The notes beneath the pieces were generated by a model that made no database searches, was not told the DNA's origin, and was given only the letters and a program-made list of their open reading frames with translations. Made by a program: the position numbers and the translations under genes. From an uncultured Bacteroidota bacterium (GTDB lineage Bacteria; Bacteroidota; Bacteroidia; UKL13-3), in contig CAIVPY010000632.1 of assembly GCA_903907885.1 (NCBI GenBank), positions 1-11,361 on the forward strand: a stretch of 11,361 bases of DNA, written 5' to 3'. Positions 1 to 7,083 of this stretch are shown here, piece by piece (the stretch's first letter is position 1; every line of letters begins with the position of its first letter).

Positions 1-472
1 TACTGGTAGTACTTTCTAATATGGCATTAAGTTTATAATTATTTACCTTAATTTCTTCTTCGGCACGTCTTCTTTGGTTTTCAACTTCCCACAATCTAAT
101 TCCAGAAATTACTACTTTTTGAATACTATCAGGTGTGATATCTGATTTTGAAAAATAATCAAAAGCCCCACTTTTAATCATTTGTACAGCTACTTTTTCA
201 TCACCTTGAGAAGTTAGCACGGCCACAGGAGTTAATACATCTTTATCTCTTATTTTTTTGAGTAATTGTAGTCCATCAATGCCAGGTAATTGATAGTCTA
301 AAAAAATGCAATCAAATACTTCTTTTGCTATAATCTCAAGTGTTTCTTGAGCATTTTTGCAAATGTGTAAGCTTTGATTGAGCCCTGTTTTTTTCAAGGC
401 TCTTTCAAATTGCATGATATCTACTTCGTCATCATCAATTAACAGAAGTTTGTAAGGCGTTTGATTTTCCAT
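1..472 (-). CDS. Response regulator receiver protein, likely receiver-PAS (partial at left edge)
   Basis: The frame is open from the ATG at 472 to the window edge, giving 157 residues without a stop. Residues 7-125 form a complete CheY-like receiver: acidic cluster D13-D14-D15, phospho-acceptor D59 in the FLDYQLPG strand, switch T87 in LTSQG, and K109 in the SKSD turn. Charged helical sequence follows (residues 128-142, RRRAEEE), then LNAILEST, which is how many PAS domains begin. The whole protein is therefore probably a receiver-PAS protein, possibly a hybrid kinase; this is inference because the rest lies outside the window. The gene starts 21 bases after the stop of the preceding receiver gene, in the same direction, so the kinase and both receivers are probably co-transcribed. 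The N-terminal 30 residues resemble those of the neighbouring receiver (DDEVD, then a hydrophobic residue, then M). The receiver call is secure; the downstream domain is not. Confidence 0.88.
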   Translation of the reverse strand, partial: MENQTPYKLLLIDDDEVDIMQFERALKKTGLNQSLHICKNAQETLEIIAKEVFDCIFLDYQLPGIDGLQLLKKIRDKDVLTPVAVLTSQGDEKVAVQMIKSGAFDYFSKSDITPDSIQKVVISGIRLWEVENQRRRAEEEIKVNNYKLNAILESTTS

Positions 473-493
473 TTATCACGATAGAGTTAAGTA

Positions 494-922
494 TTAAACT
501 GGAAATTCGCAAAGTTTCCAATAATTATTTAGTGTGGATACTACACTCATAAATTGGTCCATTGATAGGGGTTTTAAAATATAGCCTGCAACATTTAGGT
601 TATAAGCATCTATTTTATCGTTGTCTTCGTTTGATGTAGTCATAACAAAAACGCTTATGTTTTTTAAATGCTCGTTGTTACGAAGTTCTCTTAAAAATTC
701 TATTCCACCCATTCGAGGCATATTCAAATCTAATAAAATTATACGGGGATAGTCATGTGGGTTTGTGTTATATTCAATGTTTAAAAAATCAAGAGCCTCT
801 ATACCGTTTCCGCATACAAATAAAGGGTTTGTTACATTGTTTTTTTTGAAGGCTCTTTTTACATTCATTACATCTACTTCATCGTCTTCAACCAACAATA
901 TTTTTATTATTTTCTCTTTCAT
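494..922 (-). CDS. Single-domain response regulator, Rcp1-like
   Basis: A 142-residue protein consisting only of a receiver domain. It shows E12-D13-D14 at the acidic pocket, phospho-acceptor D65 in LLDLNMPRMGG, switch T95 in the VMTTS strand, and K117-P118 in ILKP. The long stretch between helix 1 and the acceptor strand and the LDLNMPxMxG wording are typical of Rcp1-like receivers, which act as phosphorylation partners of phytochrome-type and related histidine kinases and have no DNA-binding output. The gene begins 66 bases after the upstream kinase gene and ends 21 bases before the next receiver. Its expected role is to take phosphate from the kinase at 989-2665 and either pass it on or act by protein-protein contact. 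The pairing is inferred from gene order and family. Confidence 0.92.
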   Translation of the reverse strand: MKEKIIKILLVEDDEVDVMNVKRAFKKNNVTNPLFVCGNGIEALDFLNIEYNTNPHDYPRIILLDLNMPRMGGIEFLRELRNNEHLKNISVFVMTTSNEDNDKIDAYNLNVAGYILKPLSMDQFMSVVSTLNNYWKLCEFPV

Positions 923-988
923 TATTTTATTTTTTCAACGGCAATATATATTTTATCAATTTGCAAATCAACCTAAATATTGATTTTA

Positions 989-2665
989 TTAATTGGTATC
1001 GGAATCTAGCCAGGTGAAATAAAATCTAGCACCTTTATTAGGTTCAGATTCTACCCAAATGTTACCATTGTTTTCATCTACTATTTTCTTAGCAATAGCA
1101 AGACCAGCTCCCACGCTCTCAAATTTATCACGAGCTTCAAGTGTTTGAAAAATGGTAAATATTTTATTATGATATTCGGAAGCTATTCCTAATCCATTAT
1201 CAGCAATGCAAAATTTGTGCTTTTCATCTATATGTTGATAGGTAATATTAATTATTGGTCTTTTGGGGTTTGCATATTTCACCGAATTTGAAAGTAATTC
1301 ATAAAACACATCTTCTATGTCTTTTCTTACAGCCCAAATTTTTGGCAAAGCATCATCAAAATATATGGTATGATGAATTGAAGGATTGATTAATTTTAAC
1401 AAATCAAGGACCATACTTCTTGAGTCAACCCATTCTTTTTCGCCACCCAATTTTCCTGATCTACTGTATTTTAAGAGTGAATTGATTAAAGATTCCAACC
1501 TGTGAATTCGGCCGCGCATTAATTTAAAATAACCTTTACTATCCTCTGTCATCAATTCTCCCATGTCTTCCTCTATCCATTCAGATAAATTATTAATTCC
1601 CCTTAAAGGACTTTTCAAATCATGTGATGTGATGTATGCAAATTGGTCTAGCTCTTTGTTTTTCTTTTCTAAACTAAGCGTATATTTTTCAAGTGATTTC
1701 TTAGATTCTATTTCTTTAAGCATTGAACTCTTTAAATTGTCACGCATTTCGATTAATGCTTTCCCCAATTTATCATTCTTCCCTTGAAGTTTAAGTTCAA
1801 TATCATAGTTTCCTTTTCCAATGGCATTGGCAATATCAGCTTTTGCTTTTAAGCCTTTAATTAAGGTAAGTGTAGATTTTTGAATAACTCCAATTTCGTC
1901 TCTGCGAGCCAAATTCATTTGATAGTTTACAATTTGCCCTCGCCCAACTGCATCAAGCACTTCGCTTAGTTCGCTTACGGGTTTAATAACGGTACTGTTG
2001 GTTATCATTAATGAAATAACACTAACTACTACTAAACCAATTAGCATAATAACTAACAATGATGATAAGGTGCTATAACTAGCATATTTTTTTTGACTTA
2101 ACTTGCGTGATGCTGCTATTACCATCAACTCCACTTCTTCTATATCAGTATCAAGTTTTTTTAAATCGATCTCAATTTCTTTATATATTTTATGAGCAGA
2201 GCTGAATTTTAATGGATTATTATAGTCAGCATCTGTTTTCAACAATGACATAATATTTTTTTCTTTGACTATTATTTTTTCAAAATCGCCCCCAACTTTA
2301 ACCAACCTTTTTCTAGATTGTTCAAGTTCTGGTTGTTGAAGTAGCTCTATCAAAAATATTTTTCTCTTTCTATATTGTTTATCAAGTATTTTTTGAAGTT
2401 TTAGTTTTTTGTCTTTTGATGGATTGTAAACCCAATCGTAAGTATATCTACCCGTTTCAGACATAATATATTCAATGTCTTTTGTAGCAGTAATAGCAGG
2501 TTCAAAATTGTTAGATAATTTAAAATCGATTTGTTTTGCATACTGAAGTAACAATATCGCAGATGCACTAGTTATCAGTGCCGTAAATATAATGGCAAAA
2601 AAACTAAGCGCAGTTCTTGTGCTTATTTTTAAATTAACCAACCATTTTTTTACAAAATTGAACAT
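989..2665 (-). CDS. Membrane sensor histidine kinase with HAMP region
   Basis: This 558-residue protein is a complete transmembrane kinase. A short basic N-terminus leads into TM1 (about 19-42), a mostly helical extracytoplasmic region (about 43-198, resembling a four-helix-bundle sensor of the CHASE3/4HB_MCP kind), and TM2 (about 200-222). A HAMP domain follows (about 223-275, IKPVSEL then RRDEIG), with a second, diverged HAMP-like segment (about 279-313, GKGNYD then NDKLG). The DHp helix carries the phospho-acceptor H348 in TSHDLKSPLRG. The ATPase domain has the N box (ELLSN, N460), G1 (D489-NGLG), F box (503-506) and a G2 motif (GAGLAIAKK, 519-527). The HDLKSPLRG wording is characteristic of kinases paired with Rcp1-like receivers, matching the next gene. 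No cytoplasmic PAS or GAF domain is present. The start at 2665 is the natural one because TM1 follows closely. The signal sensed cannot be read from the sequence. Confidence 0.93.
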   Translation of the reverse strand: MFNFVKKWLVNLKISTRTALSFFAIIFTALITSASAILLLQYAKQIDFKLSNNFEPAITATKDIEYIMSETGRYTYDWVYNPSKDKKLKLQKILDKQYRKRKIFLIELLQQPELEQSRKRLVKVGGDFEKIIVKEKNIMSLLKTDADYNNPLKFSSAHKIYKEIEIDLKKLDTDIEEVELMVIAASRKLSQKKYASYSTLSSLLVIMLIGLVVVSVISLMITNSTVIKPVSELSEVLDAVGRGQIVNYQMNLARRDEIGVIQKSTLTLIKGLKAKADIANAIGKGNYDIELKLQGKNDKLGKALIEMRDNLKSSMLKEIESKKSLEKYTLSLEKKNKELDQFAYITSHDLKSPLRGINNLSEWIEEDMGELMTEDSKGYFKLMRGRIHRLESLINSLLKYSRSGKLGGEKEWVDSRSMVLDLLKLINPSIHHTIYFDDALPKIWAVRKDIEDVFYELLSNSVKYANPKRPIINITYQHIDEKHKFCIADNGLGIASEYHNKIFTIFQTLEARDKFESVGAGLAIAKKIVDENNGNIWVESEPNKGARFYFTWLDSDTN

Positions 2666-2926
2666 AAATATTTAGTAATTCACTTTTGGTAAGAAATGTT
2701 TCTCACCTCTCCAACTACTTATCAAATTAGTAGCCCATTAGTCAAGTATCTCATTTTTAGTATTTTAACTTTATTTGTGTTAAATAATTTTTCCCAAATA
2801 AGTACAAGATTAATTCAAGATGTCTGTTTTTGGTACAATATATTACTAACAATGATAAGTCGTTTAAATGTCATATTTAGAAATTAACCACTTCTTTGTT
2901 AATTTGCCACCCATAATATTCATAAG
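2666..2926. other. Divergent intergenic region
   Basis: This 261-base, strongly AT-rich gap separates the minus-strand kinase cassette from the plus-strand envelope operon, so promoters for both should lie here. I found no exact TAnnTTTG box on either strand. The closest plus-strand sequence is TAATTTG at 2900-2906, one base short of the consensus. A 63-codon reading frame at 2696-2887 has no visible domain and is probably chance. No convincing operator or hairpin was seen. Confidence 0.5.
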
Positions 2927-3154
2927 ATGATTAAGTTTATTCTGTACCTAACATTGTTTTACATTGTTTTTAAGTTTTTGTTTGGAAATATTTTTAAGAT
3001 AAAAGTGTATCAATTCAACCAAAACCAAAATAAAGATACCCAAACGCAAAACAATGATGAGGACTTACATATTAAGAGCTCTTCAAACAACAAATCGTCA
3101 AATAAAGATAAAAGTATTGGTGAATATGTTGATTTTGAGGAAATAAAAGAATAA
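2927..3154 (+). CDS. Small membrane-anchored protein, DUF4834-like
   Basis: A 75-residue protein. Residues 1-20 form one hydrophobic helix (MIKFILYLTLFYIVFKFLFG), followed by a short basic segment (IFKIKVYQF). A polar, low-complexity middle rich in Asn, Gln, Ser and Lys runs from about 31 to 63. It ends in the compact motif GEYVDFEEIKE (65-75). The layout, and especially the final GEYVD[FY]EE motif, matches the small Bacteroidota proteins grouped as DUF4834, from memory of that family. Function is unknown; it is presumably an inner-membrane protein with a cytoplasmic tail. It is the first gene of a tight plus-strand run, its stop lying one base before the ATG of the methyltransferase gene. 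That spacing and the conserved tail argue that this short frame is a real gene. Confidence 0.75.
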   Translation: MIKFILYLTLFYIVFKFLFGNIFKIKVYQFNQNQNKDTQTQNNDEDLHIKSSSNNKSSNKDKSIGEYVDFEEIKE

Positions 3155-3155
3155 G

Positions 3156-3902
3156 ATGGAAAAAGTTATTCGCTCGTTACTTTTAAAATTCTTAGGTCAT
3201 CAATCGTATTTGTTGTGGATAAGTGATATTTACATTCGACTAATTAAATTGGGATTATTAAAAAACAAATATCCCGAATTGTTTTATCTTGAAACCATCA
3301 TTAAACCTGGGGACATCTGTATTGACATTGGAGCTAATGTAGGCTATTACTCAGTCTTTCTTTCAAAATATGTCACCCAATCAGGCAGGGTGTATTCTGT
3401 TGAACCTGTTCCTTTGTTTGCCAAAGTATTTTTAAAAAATACTTATAACCATGCTTTAAATAACATCACTTTATATCAAACTGCTTTGGGTGCCGAAAAC
3501 AAGAAAATAACAATGGGTACTCCTACCATTAATGGGGTATTTAGGCATGGATTAACCAAGGTGCTTTTAGGTGACAATAAAGAAGAAAGCAATATGCAAA
3601 CTTATGAAACAGATATGCGTATTCCAGATGAGTTGTTTGCTCCATTAGTCAAAATTGACTTTATTAAATGCGATGTGGAGGGTTATGAAATACATTTGTT
3701 CCCTCATTTGTTAAATACCTTAAAAAAGCACTTACCCATTATTCAGATTGAAATTTCTGGAGAACATAACCGAAAAAAAATGTTTGATATCTTGTTACCT
3801 TTAGGTTATCACATATATAAACTTCAAAACAATAAATTGTTTGAAATACCATCTGCAGATGCAATGGTTTATGAGGATGGCGACTTTTATTTTAAGAATT
3901 AA
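3156..3902 (+). CDS. FkbM-family methyltransferase
   Basis: This 248-residue protein has a Rossmann-type SAM-dependent methyltransferase core of the FkbM kind. Motif I is D57-IGANVGYYS (57-66). The acidic end of strand 2 is E83-P84 in YSVEP, which would bind the ribose of SAM. The FkbM signature is at 167-178 (IDFIKCDVEGYE; D173, E175, G176), followed by the IIQIEISGEH strand (195-204). About 45 N-terminal residues precede the core and may form an amphipathic or membrane-associated helix. FkbM proteins O-methylate varied small molecules and glycans; members near envelope genes often modify surface sugars, but the substrate cannot be deduced here. The ATG lies one base after the preceding stop, implying translational coupling. 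A 74-base gap follows before the DedA gene. Confidence 0.88.
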   Translation: MEKVIRSLLLKFLGHQSYLLWISDIYIRLIKLGLLKNKYPELFYLETIIKPGDICIDIGANVGYYSVFLSKYVTQSGRVYSVEPVPLFAKVFLKNTYNHALNNITLYQTALGAENKKITMGTPTINGVFRHGLTKVLLGDNKEESNMQTYETDMRIPDELFAPLVKIDFIKCDVEGYEIHLFPHLLNTLKKHLPIIQIEISGEHNRKKMFDILLPLGYHIYKLQNNKLFEIPSADAMVYEDGDFYFKN

Positions 3903-3976
3903 CTTATCCAATATTGCTAAATCAGTTGTTAATTCATGCAAAAGGCTTTAATTCGTAATCAATAATACTAAAGACA

Positions 3977-4624
3977 TTGAACAGCTTTTGGGATTTATTT
4001 AAACCACAGGAACTCATAGAATTTGGCGGATTGGCTTTAATTCTCATCATTATCTTTCTAGAGAATGGGGTATTTTTTGGCTTTTTCTTACCTGGAGATT
4101 CATTGCTTTTTACAGCTGGTCTCTTAGCCTATCCATCGTCCAACCAGGTATTACATGTTGAGATTGAAAACCTTATTTTTGGTATAGGGTTAGCAGCCAT
4201 TTGTGGTTACTATTTTGGCTATTGGTTTGGACATAGAACTGGTGAAGCTATTTATAAAAAGAAAGACACCTTCTTCTTTAAAAGAAAGTATATTGAAACG
4301 GCCGAAGTATTCTATAAAAAATATGGCGGATTGGCATTGATAATGGGTCGCTTCTTGCCTATTGTGCGAACTTTTGCTCCAATTTTGGCTGGTGTGGTTA
4401 AAGTTAGGCCTCAAATATTTTTTATGTATAATGTAGTAGGTGCATTTCTATGGCCTAGTGTGATTGTTACTGCAGGCTATTTTGTGGGTCATTTTATACC
4501 TAACGCATTAAATTATCTCAACTGGATTGTGATTGCATTTATTGCTGTAACTACTTTACCAATTGTGAATACTTGGCGTAAAGAACAAGCAAGAAAAAAA
4601 GCAGAACAAATAGAAAGCAAATAA
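3977..4624 (+). CDS. DedA-family (VTT domain) inner-membrane protein, TTG start
   Basis: A 215-residue polytopic membrane protein of the DedA/SNARE-associated family, linked in other bacteria to undecaprenyl-phosphate or phospholipid flipping and to envelope homeostasis. Diagnostic parts are a re-entrant segment with E29 and the PGDSLLF box (39-45, D41), and the GRFLPIVRTFAPILAG box (124-139, R125 and R131). The spacings E29-D41 (12) and R125-R131 (6) equal those of the four residues reported essential in E. coli YqjA (E39, D51, R130, R136). Further hydrophobic segments lie at about 65-85, 147-172 and 182-198, with a charged C-terminal tail. Start choice: an in-frame stop lies at 3956-3958 and no ATG occurs before residue 123, inside the conserved core, so the TTG at 3977 is the only sensible conventional start. 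The next gene begins three bases after the stop. Confidence 0.9.
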   Translation: MNSFWDLFKPQELIEFGGLALILIIIFLENGVFFGFFLPGDSLLFTAGLLAYPSSNQVLHVEIENLIFGIGLAAICGYYFGYWFGHRTGEAIYKKKDTFFFKRKYIETAEVFYKKYGGLALIMGRFLPIVRTFAPILAGVVKVRPQIFFMYNVVGAFLWPSVIVTAGYFVGHFIPNALNYLNWIVIAFIAVTTLPIVNTWRKEQARKKAEQIESK

Positions 4625-4627
4625 TAT

Positions 4628-5305
4628 ATGGGTGAAGGTAAATTATACATCGTTCCAACGCCCATTGGCAACCTTGAAGACATTACTCTTAGGGCATTGC
4701 GAATACTTAAAGAAGTAGATTTTGTATTGGCTGAAGATACGCGCCAAACATTAAAACTATTTCAACACTATCAAATTCAAAAAACACTTCAATCTTACCA
4801 TCAACACAACGAGCACAAGGTGTTTCATAACCTTATCACAGAGTTGAAGGGGGGCAAACAGATAGCCCTAGTTAGTGATGCGGGAACCCCTGGTATTAGC
4901 GACCCTGGTTTTTTAATCATTCGTGAGTGTGTGAAAGAGGGAATTGCCGTTGATTGCCTTCCTGGAGCTACGGCCTTTGTGCCAGCTTTAGTAAAAAGCG
5001 GATTGCCATGTGATAGCTTTTGTTTTGAAGGTTTTTTACCTGAAAAAAAAGGCAGACAAACCATGCTAAAGAAATTGGCTGAAGAAGAAAGAACAGTGGT
5101 GTTTTATGAATCGCCACACCGCATACTCAAAACCATTGCCCAACTTATTGAGTTTTTTGGAGCTGAAAGACAGGCAAGCATTAGCAGAGAACTCACAAAA
5201 ATGTTTGAAGAAACTGTGAATGGAAGTCTTCAACAAATACTAGAACATTATACAAACGGAACTATTAAAGGAGAATTCGTCATTGTTATCGCAGGTAAAA
5301 AATAA
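4628..5305 (+). CDS. rsmI: 16S rRNA (cytidine-1402 2'-O)-methyltransferase RsmI
   Basis: This 225-residue protein is a full-length tetrapyrrole-methylase-fold enzyme of the RsmI (YraL) type. It adds a 2'-O-methyl group to C1402 of 16S rRNA in the decoding centre, using SAM. Visible signatures are YIVPTPIGNLEDIT (7-20), LAEDTR (34-39), the HQHNEH segment (58-63), the SAM-binding loop LVSDAGTPGISDPG (81-94), LPGATA (111-116) and FYESPHRI (159-166). These match the family in order and spacing, and the length is normal for Bacteroidota members. It sits three bases after dedA, and its last 23 bases overlap the likely start of lnt. The neighbours concern the envelope rather than the ribosome, so co-location probably reflects shared housekeeping expression rather than a shared pathway. 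Confidence 0.95.
   Translation: MGEGKLYIVPTPIGNLEDITLRALRILKEVDFVLAEDTRQTLKLFQHYQIQKTLQSYHQHNEHKVFHNLITELKGGKQIALVSDAGTPGISDPGFLIIRECVKEGIAVDCLPGATAFVPALVKSGLPCDSFCFEGFLPEKKGRQTMLKKLAEEERTVVFYESPHRILKTIAQLIEFFGAERQASISRELTKMFEETVNGSLQQILEHYTNGTIKGEFVIVIAGKK
5267..5273 (+). promoter_or_regulatory. Shine-Dalgarno-like site supporting the TTG start of lnt
   Basis: AAAGGAG lies inside the rsmI coding sequence, nine bases before the TTG at 5283. It is the only clear Shine-Dalgarno match next to a start that I noticed in this window. It supports the overlapping TTG start for lnt, although Bacteroidota generally rely little on this interaction and the motif may arise by chance from the Lys-Gly-Glu codons of RsmI. 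Confidence 0.4.
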
Positions 5306-6923
5306 GCATCTAAAATATATACTATTAAGCAGCATTTCAGCCATACTTATGACTTTGGCTTGGCAACCTTTTAAGGTTTTGCCTTTTGTATTTATGGGCT
5401 TAATCCCATTGTTTTATTTGGAGGCAGAGGTTCGCAGAAACCATCCTCAATCGTCAAGACTACCCTTTTTTACTTATACTTTTCTATCGCTGTTTTTGTT
5501 TAATTGTAGCACGGTCTATTGGATTTGGAATGCCTCTCCTGAAGGGGCTGTAGCTGCATTCTTCATCAATACCCTCATGATGACATTGCCATTGTTCATC
5601 TTTCACATTATTCAAAAGCGTGAAGTAAAAAGCGATAAAATGTGGGCATTCATTTTTCTATGGCTATCCTACGAATGGTTGCATACAAATTGGCAGTTTT
5701 CTTTCCCATGGTTAAGTTTGGGTAATGTGTTTTCATATACACCCGTTTTGGTGCAGTGGTATGAATATACAGGTGTTGCAGGAGGCTCATTGTGGGTGGT
5801 TTTTGTCAATTATAAACTCTATAAACTAATCAAGACTTGGAAAGAAAGAATTCCATCTGACAATTATGGCAAGGTGTTTAACCTAGTTTTTTTCTATCTG
5901 TTTGCTCCAATCTTTTTGTCATTTTATATAGCAAATGATAGAGATGGAAAGGAGGCTAGGATAAAAAGACAAATGGCAGACATAGTGGTGGTGCAACCCA
6001 ATATTGACCCCTACAAGGATAAGTTTGAAGGGATGACCCCCGAGGCGCAAACGGATAAGATTCTTGCCCTTGCTGAAACACAAATTGATAGCCTAACGCA
6101 ATTTGTGATGATGCCCGAAACAGCCTTACTTGGTAGTCTTGAAGAAGGTAATTTGCAAAATGCAGCAGTATATCAAAAGGTATTAATCTTTTTAGAAAAA
6201 CACCCAAATATTGGTTTGCTTTCAGGTGCTGACACCTATCGTTTTTACCAAACCAATAACAAGCCCACAATAACCGCAAGAAAATACAGCGATGCTTTGT
6301 TTTATGATGTGTATAATACTGCCATGTATTTAAGCAAATTTGATTCATTGCAGATATACCACAAAAGTAAATTGGTGCCAGGTGTTGAGCGTATGCCGTA
6401 TCCAGAAATATTTGGTTTCTTAGAAAAAGTTTCCATCAATTTGGGTGGCACAAGTGGCAGTCTGGCAAGCGACAAAGAAGCCAAGGTGTTTTTTACCCAT
6501 CAAAAATCAAAATTAGCACCTGTAATCTGCTATGAATCTATATTTCCTGACTATGTAGCAAGTTACGTAAAAAAAGGTGCTGACATCATCTGCATCATCA
6601 CCAATGACGGCTGGTGGGGCAATACACCCGGCTATCGTCAACATTTCGACTTTGCTCGTTTGCGTGCCATCGAAAATCGTAGGTGGGTAGCACGTAGTGC
6701 GAATACTGGAATCTCAGGTTTCATAGATGAAGAAGGTAATATTGTAAGCCAATCTGAATGGTGGAAAGAAGCCGTTCTCAGGACCAAAGTACCATTGTAC
6801 AAAGAAGAAACATTCTTTACCCAAAATGGCGACCTAATTGGATTTTGGGCCATGGTGTTGGGTGTGTTTGAAATAATGAAAATGTTTAGAAAGAAAACAA
6901 AGCTATATAACAATTTCTTTTAA
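5283..6923 (+). CDS. lnt: Apolipoprotein N-acyltransferase Lnt
   Basis: This 546-residue protein catalyses the last step of lipoprotein maturation: transfer of an acyl chain from phospholipid to the N-terminal diacylglyceryl-cysteine of apolipoproteins, in the inner membrane. The N-terminal half holds about six or seven membrane segments (roughly 10-217), with the conserved SFPWLSLGN loop (140-148). A carbon-nitrogen hydrolase domain follows (about 232-510), then a final hydrophobic helix (about 518-534). The catalytic triad aligned to E. coli E267/K335/C387 is E279 (MMPET), K361 (HKSKLVPGVE) and C416 (ICYES); E369 corresponds to E343. NDGWWG (441-446) and ARSANTGISG (470-479) are also typical. 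Start: the first in-frame ATG (5349) would cut into TM1, so the TTG at 5283, which has an AAAGGAG nine bases upstream, is preferred. It overlaps rsmI by 23 bases, suggesting translational coupling. Confidence 0.93.
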   Translation: MLSQVKNKHLKYILLSSISAILMTLAWQPFKVLPFVFMGLIPLFYLEAEVRRNHPQSSRLPFFTYTFLSLFLFNCSTVYWIWNASPEGAVAAFFINTLMMTLPLFIFHIIQKREVKSDKMWAFIFLWLSYEWLHTNWQFSFPWLSLGNVFSYTPVLVQWYEYTGVAGGSLWVVFVNYKLYKLIKTWKERIPSDNYGKVFNLVFFYLFAPIFLSFYIANDRDGKEARIKRQMADIVVVQPNIDPYKDKFEGMTPEAQTDKILALAETQIDSLTQFVMMPETALLGSLEEGNLQNAAVYQKVLIFLEKHPNIGLLSGADTYRFYQTNNKPTITARKYSDALFYDVYNTAMYLSKFDSLQIYHKSKLVPGVERMPYPEIFGFLEKVSINLGGTSGSLASDKEAKVFFTHQKSKLAPVICYESIFPDYVASYVKKGADIICIITNDGWWGNTPGYRQHFDFARLRAIENRRWVARSANTGISGFIDEEGNIVSQSEWWKEAVLRTKVPLYKEETFFTQNGDLIGFWAMVLGVFEIMKMFRKKTKLYNNFF

Positions 6924-7057
6924 TTGATCAAATCCATATTGCCCCAAACTATAATAGGATTTTGGAAAATCTGAGTCCTAGATATGAAATTATCTAAAAG
7001 ACTATTTACTAAAAATACGATTTTGCTCAAAGGGTACATCATCTGAGGGAAAAGTCC

Positions 7058-7065
7058 TACTTTTG
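7058..7065 (+). promoter_or_regulatory. Candidate Bacteroidota -7 promoter box for the asparaginase-like gene
   Basis: TACTTTTG matches the Bacteroidota -7 consensus TAnnTTTG exactly and lies 18 bases before the ATG at 7084, predicting a very short leader of roughly 12 bases. No TTTG -33 element is visible at the usual 19-21 base spacing; the nearest TTTG is at 7022-7025, about 32 bases upstream. The match is therefore suggestive only. The rest of the 6924-7083 gap shows no clear element. Confidence 0.35.
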
Positions 7066-7083
7066 TCCTTTCAATCGCTAAAA

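Noticed and set aside
765..983. Plus-strand reading frame opposite the Rcp1-like receiver
   Set aside because: It is antisense to a well-supported gene and is low-complexity Phe/Ile/Ser sequence, as expected from the reverse of acidic, Lys-rich codons.
2696..2887. A 63-codon plus-strand reading frame in the divergent intergenic region
   Set aside because: No domain, leader or conserved motif is visible, and it occupies the stretch where the promoters of both flanking units should be. AT-rich spacer often stays open by chance.
6955..6980. TAGGA/TCCTA inverted repeat after lnt as a terminator
   Set aside because: The outer stem is five pairs, and the inner GATTTT/AAAATC palindrome leaves a loop of only two bases; there is no T run after it.
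7063..7083. TTG 7063 as start of the asparaginase-like gene
   Set aside because: The added seven residues precede the first strand of the domain without any family pattern, a good ATG follows, and the TTG lies in a -7 box match.
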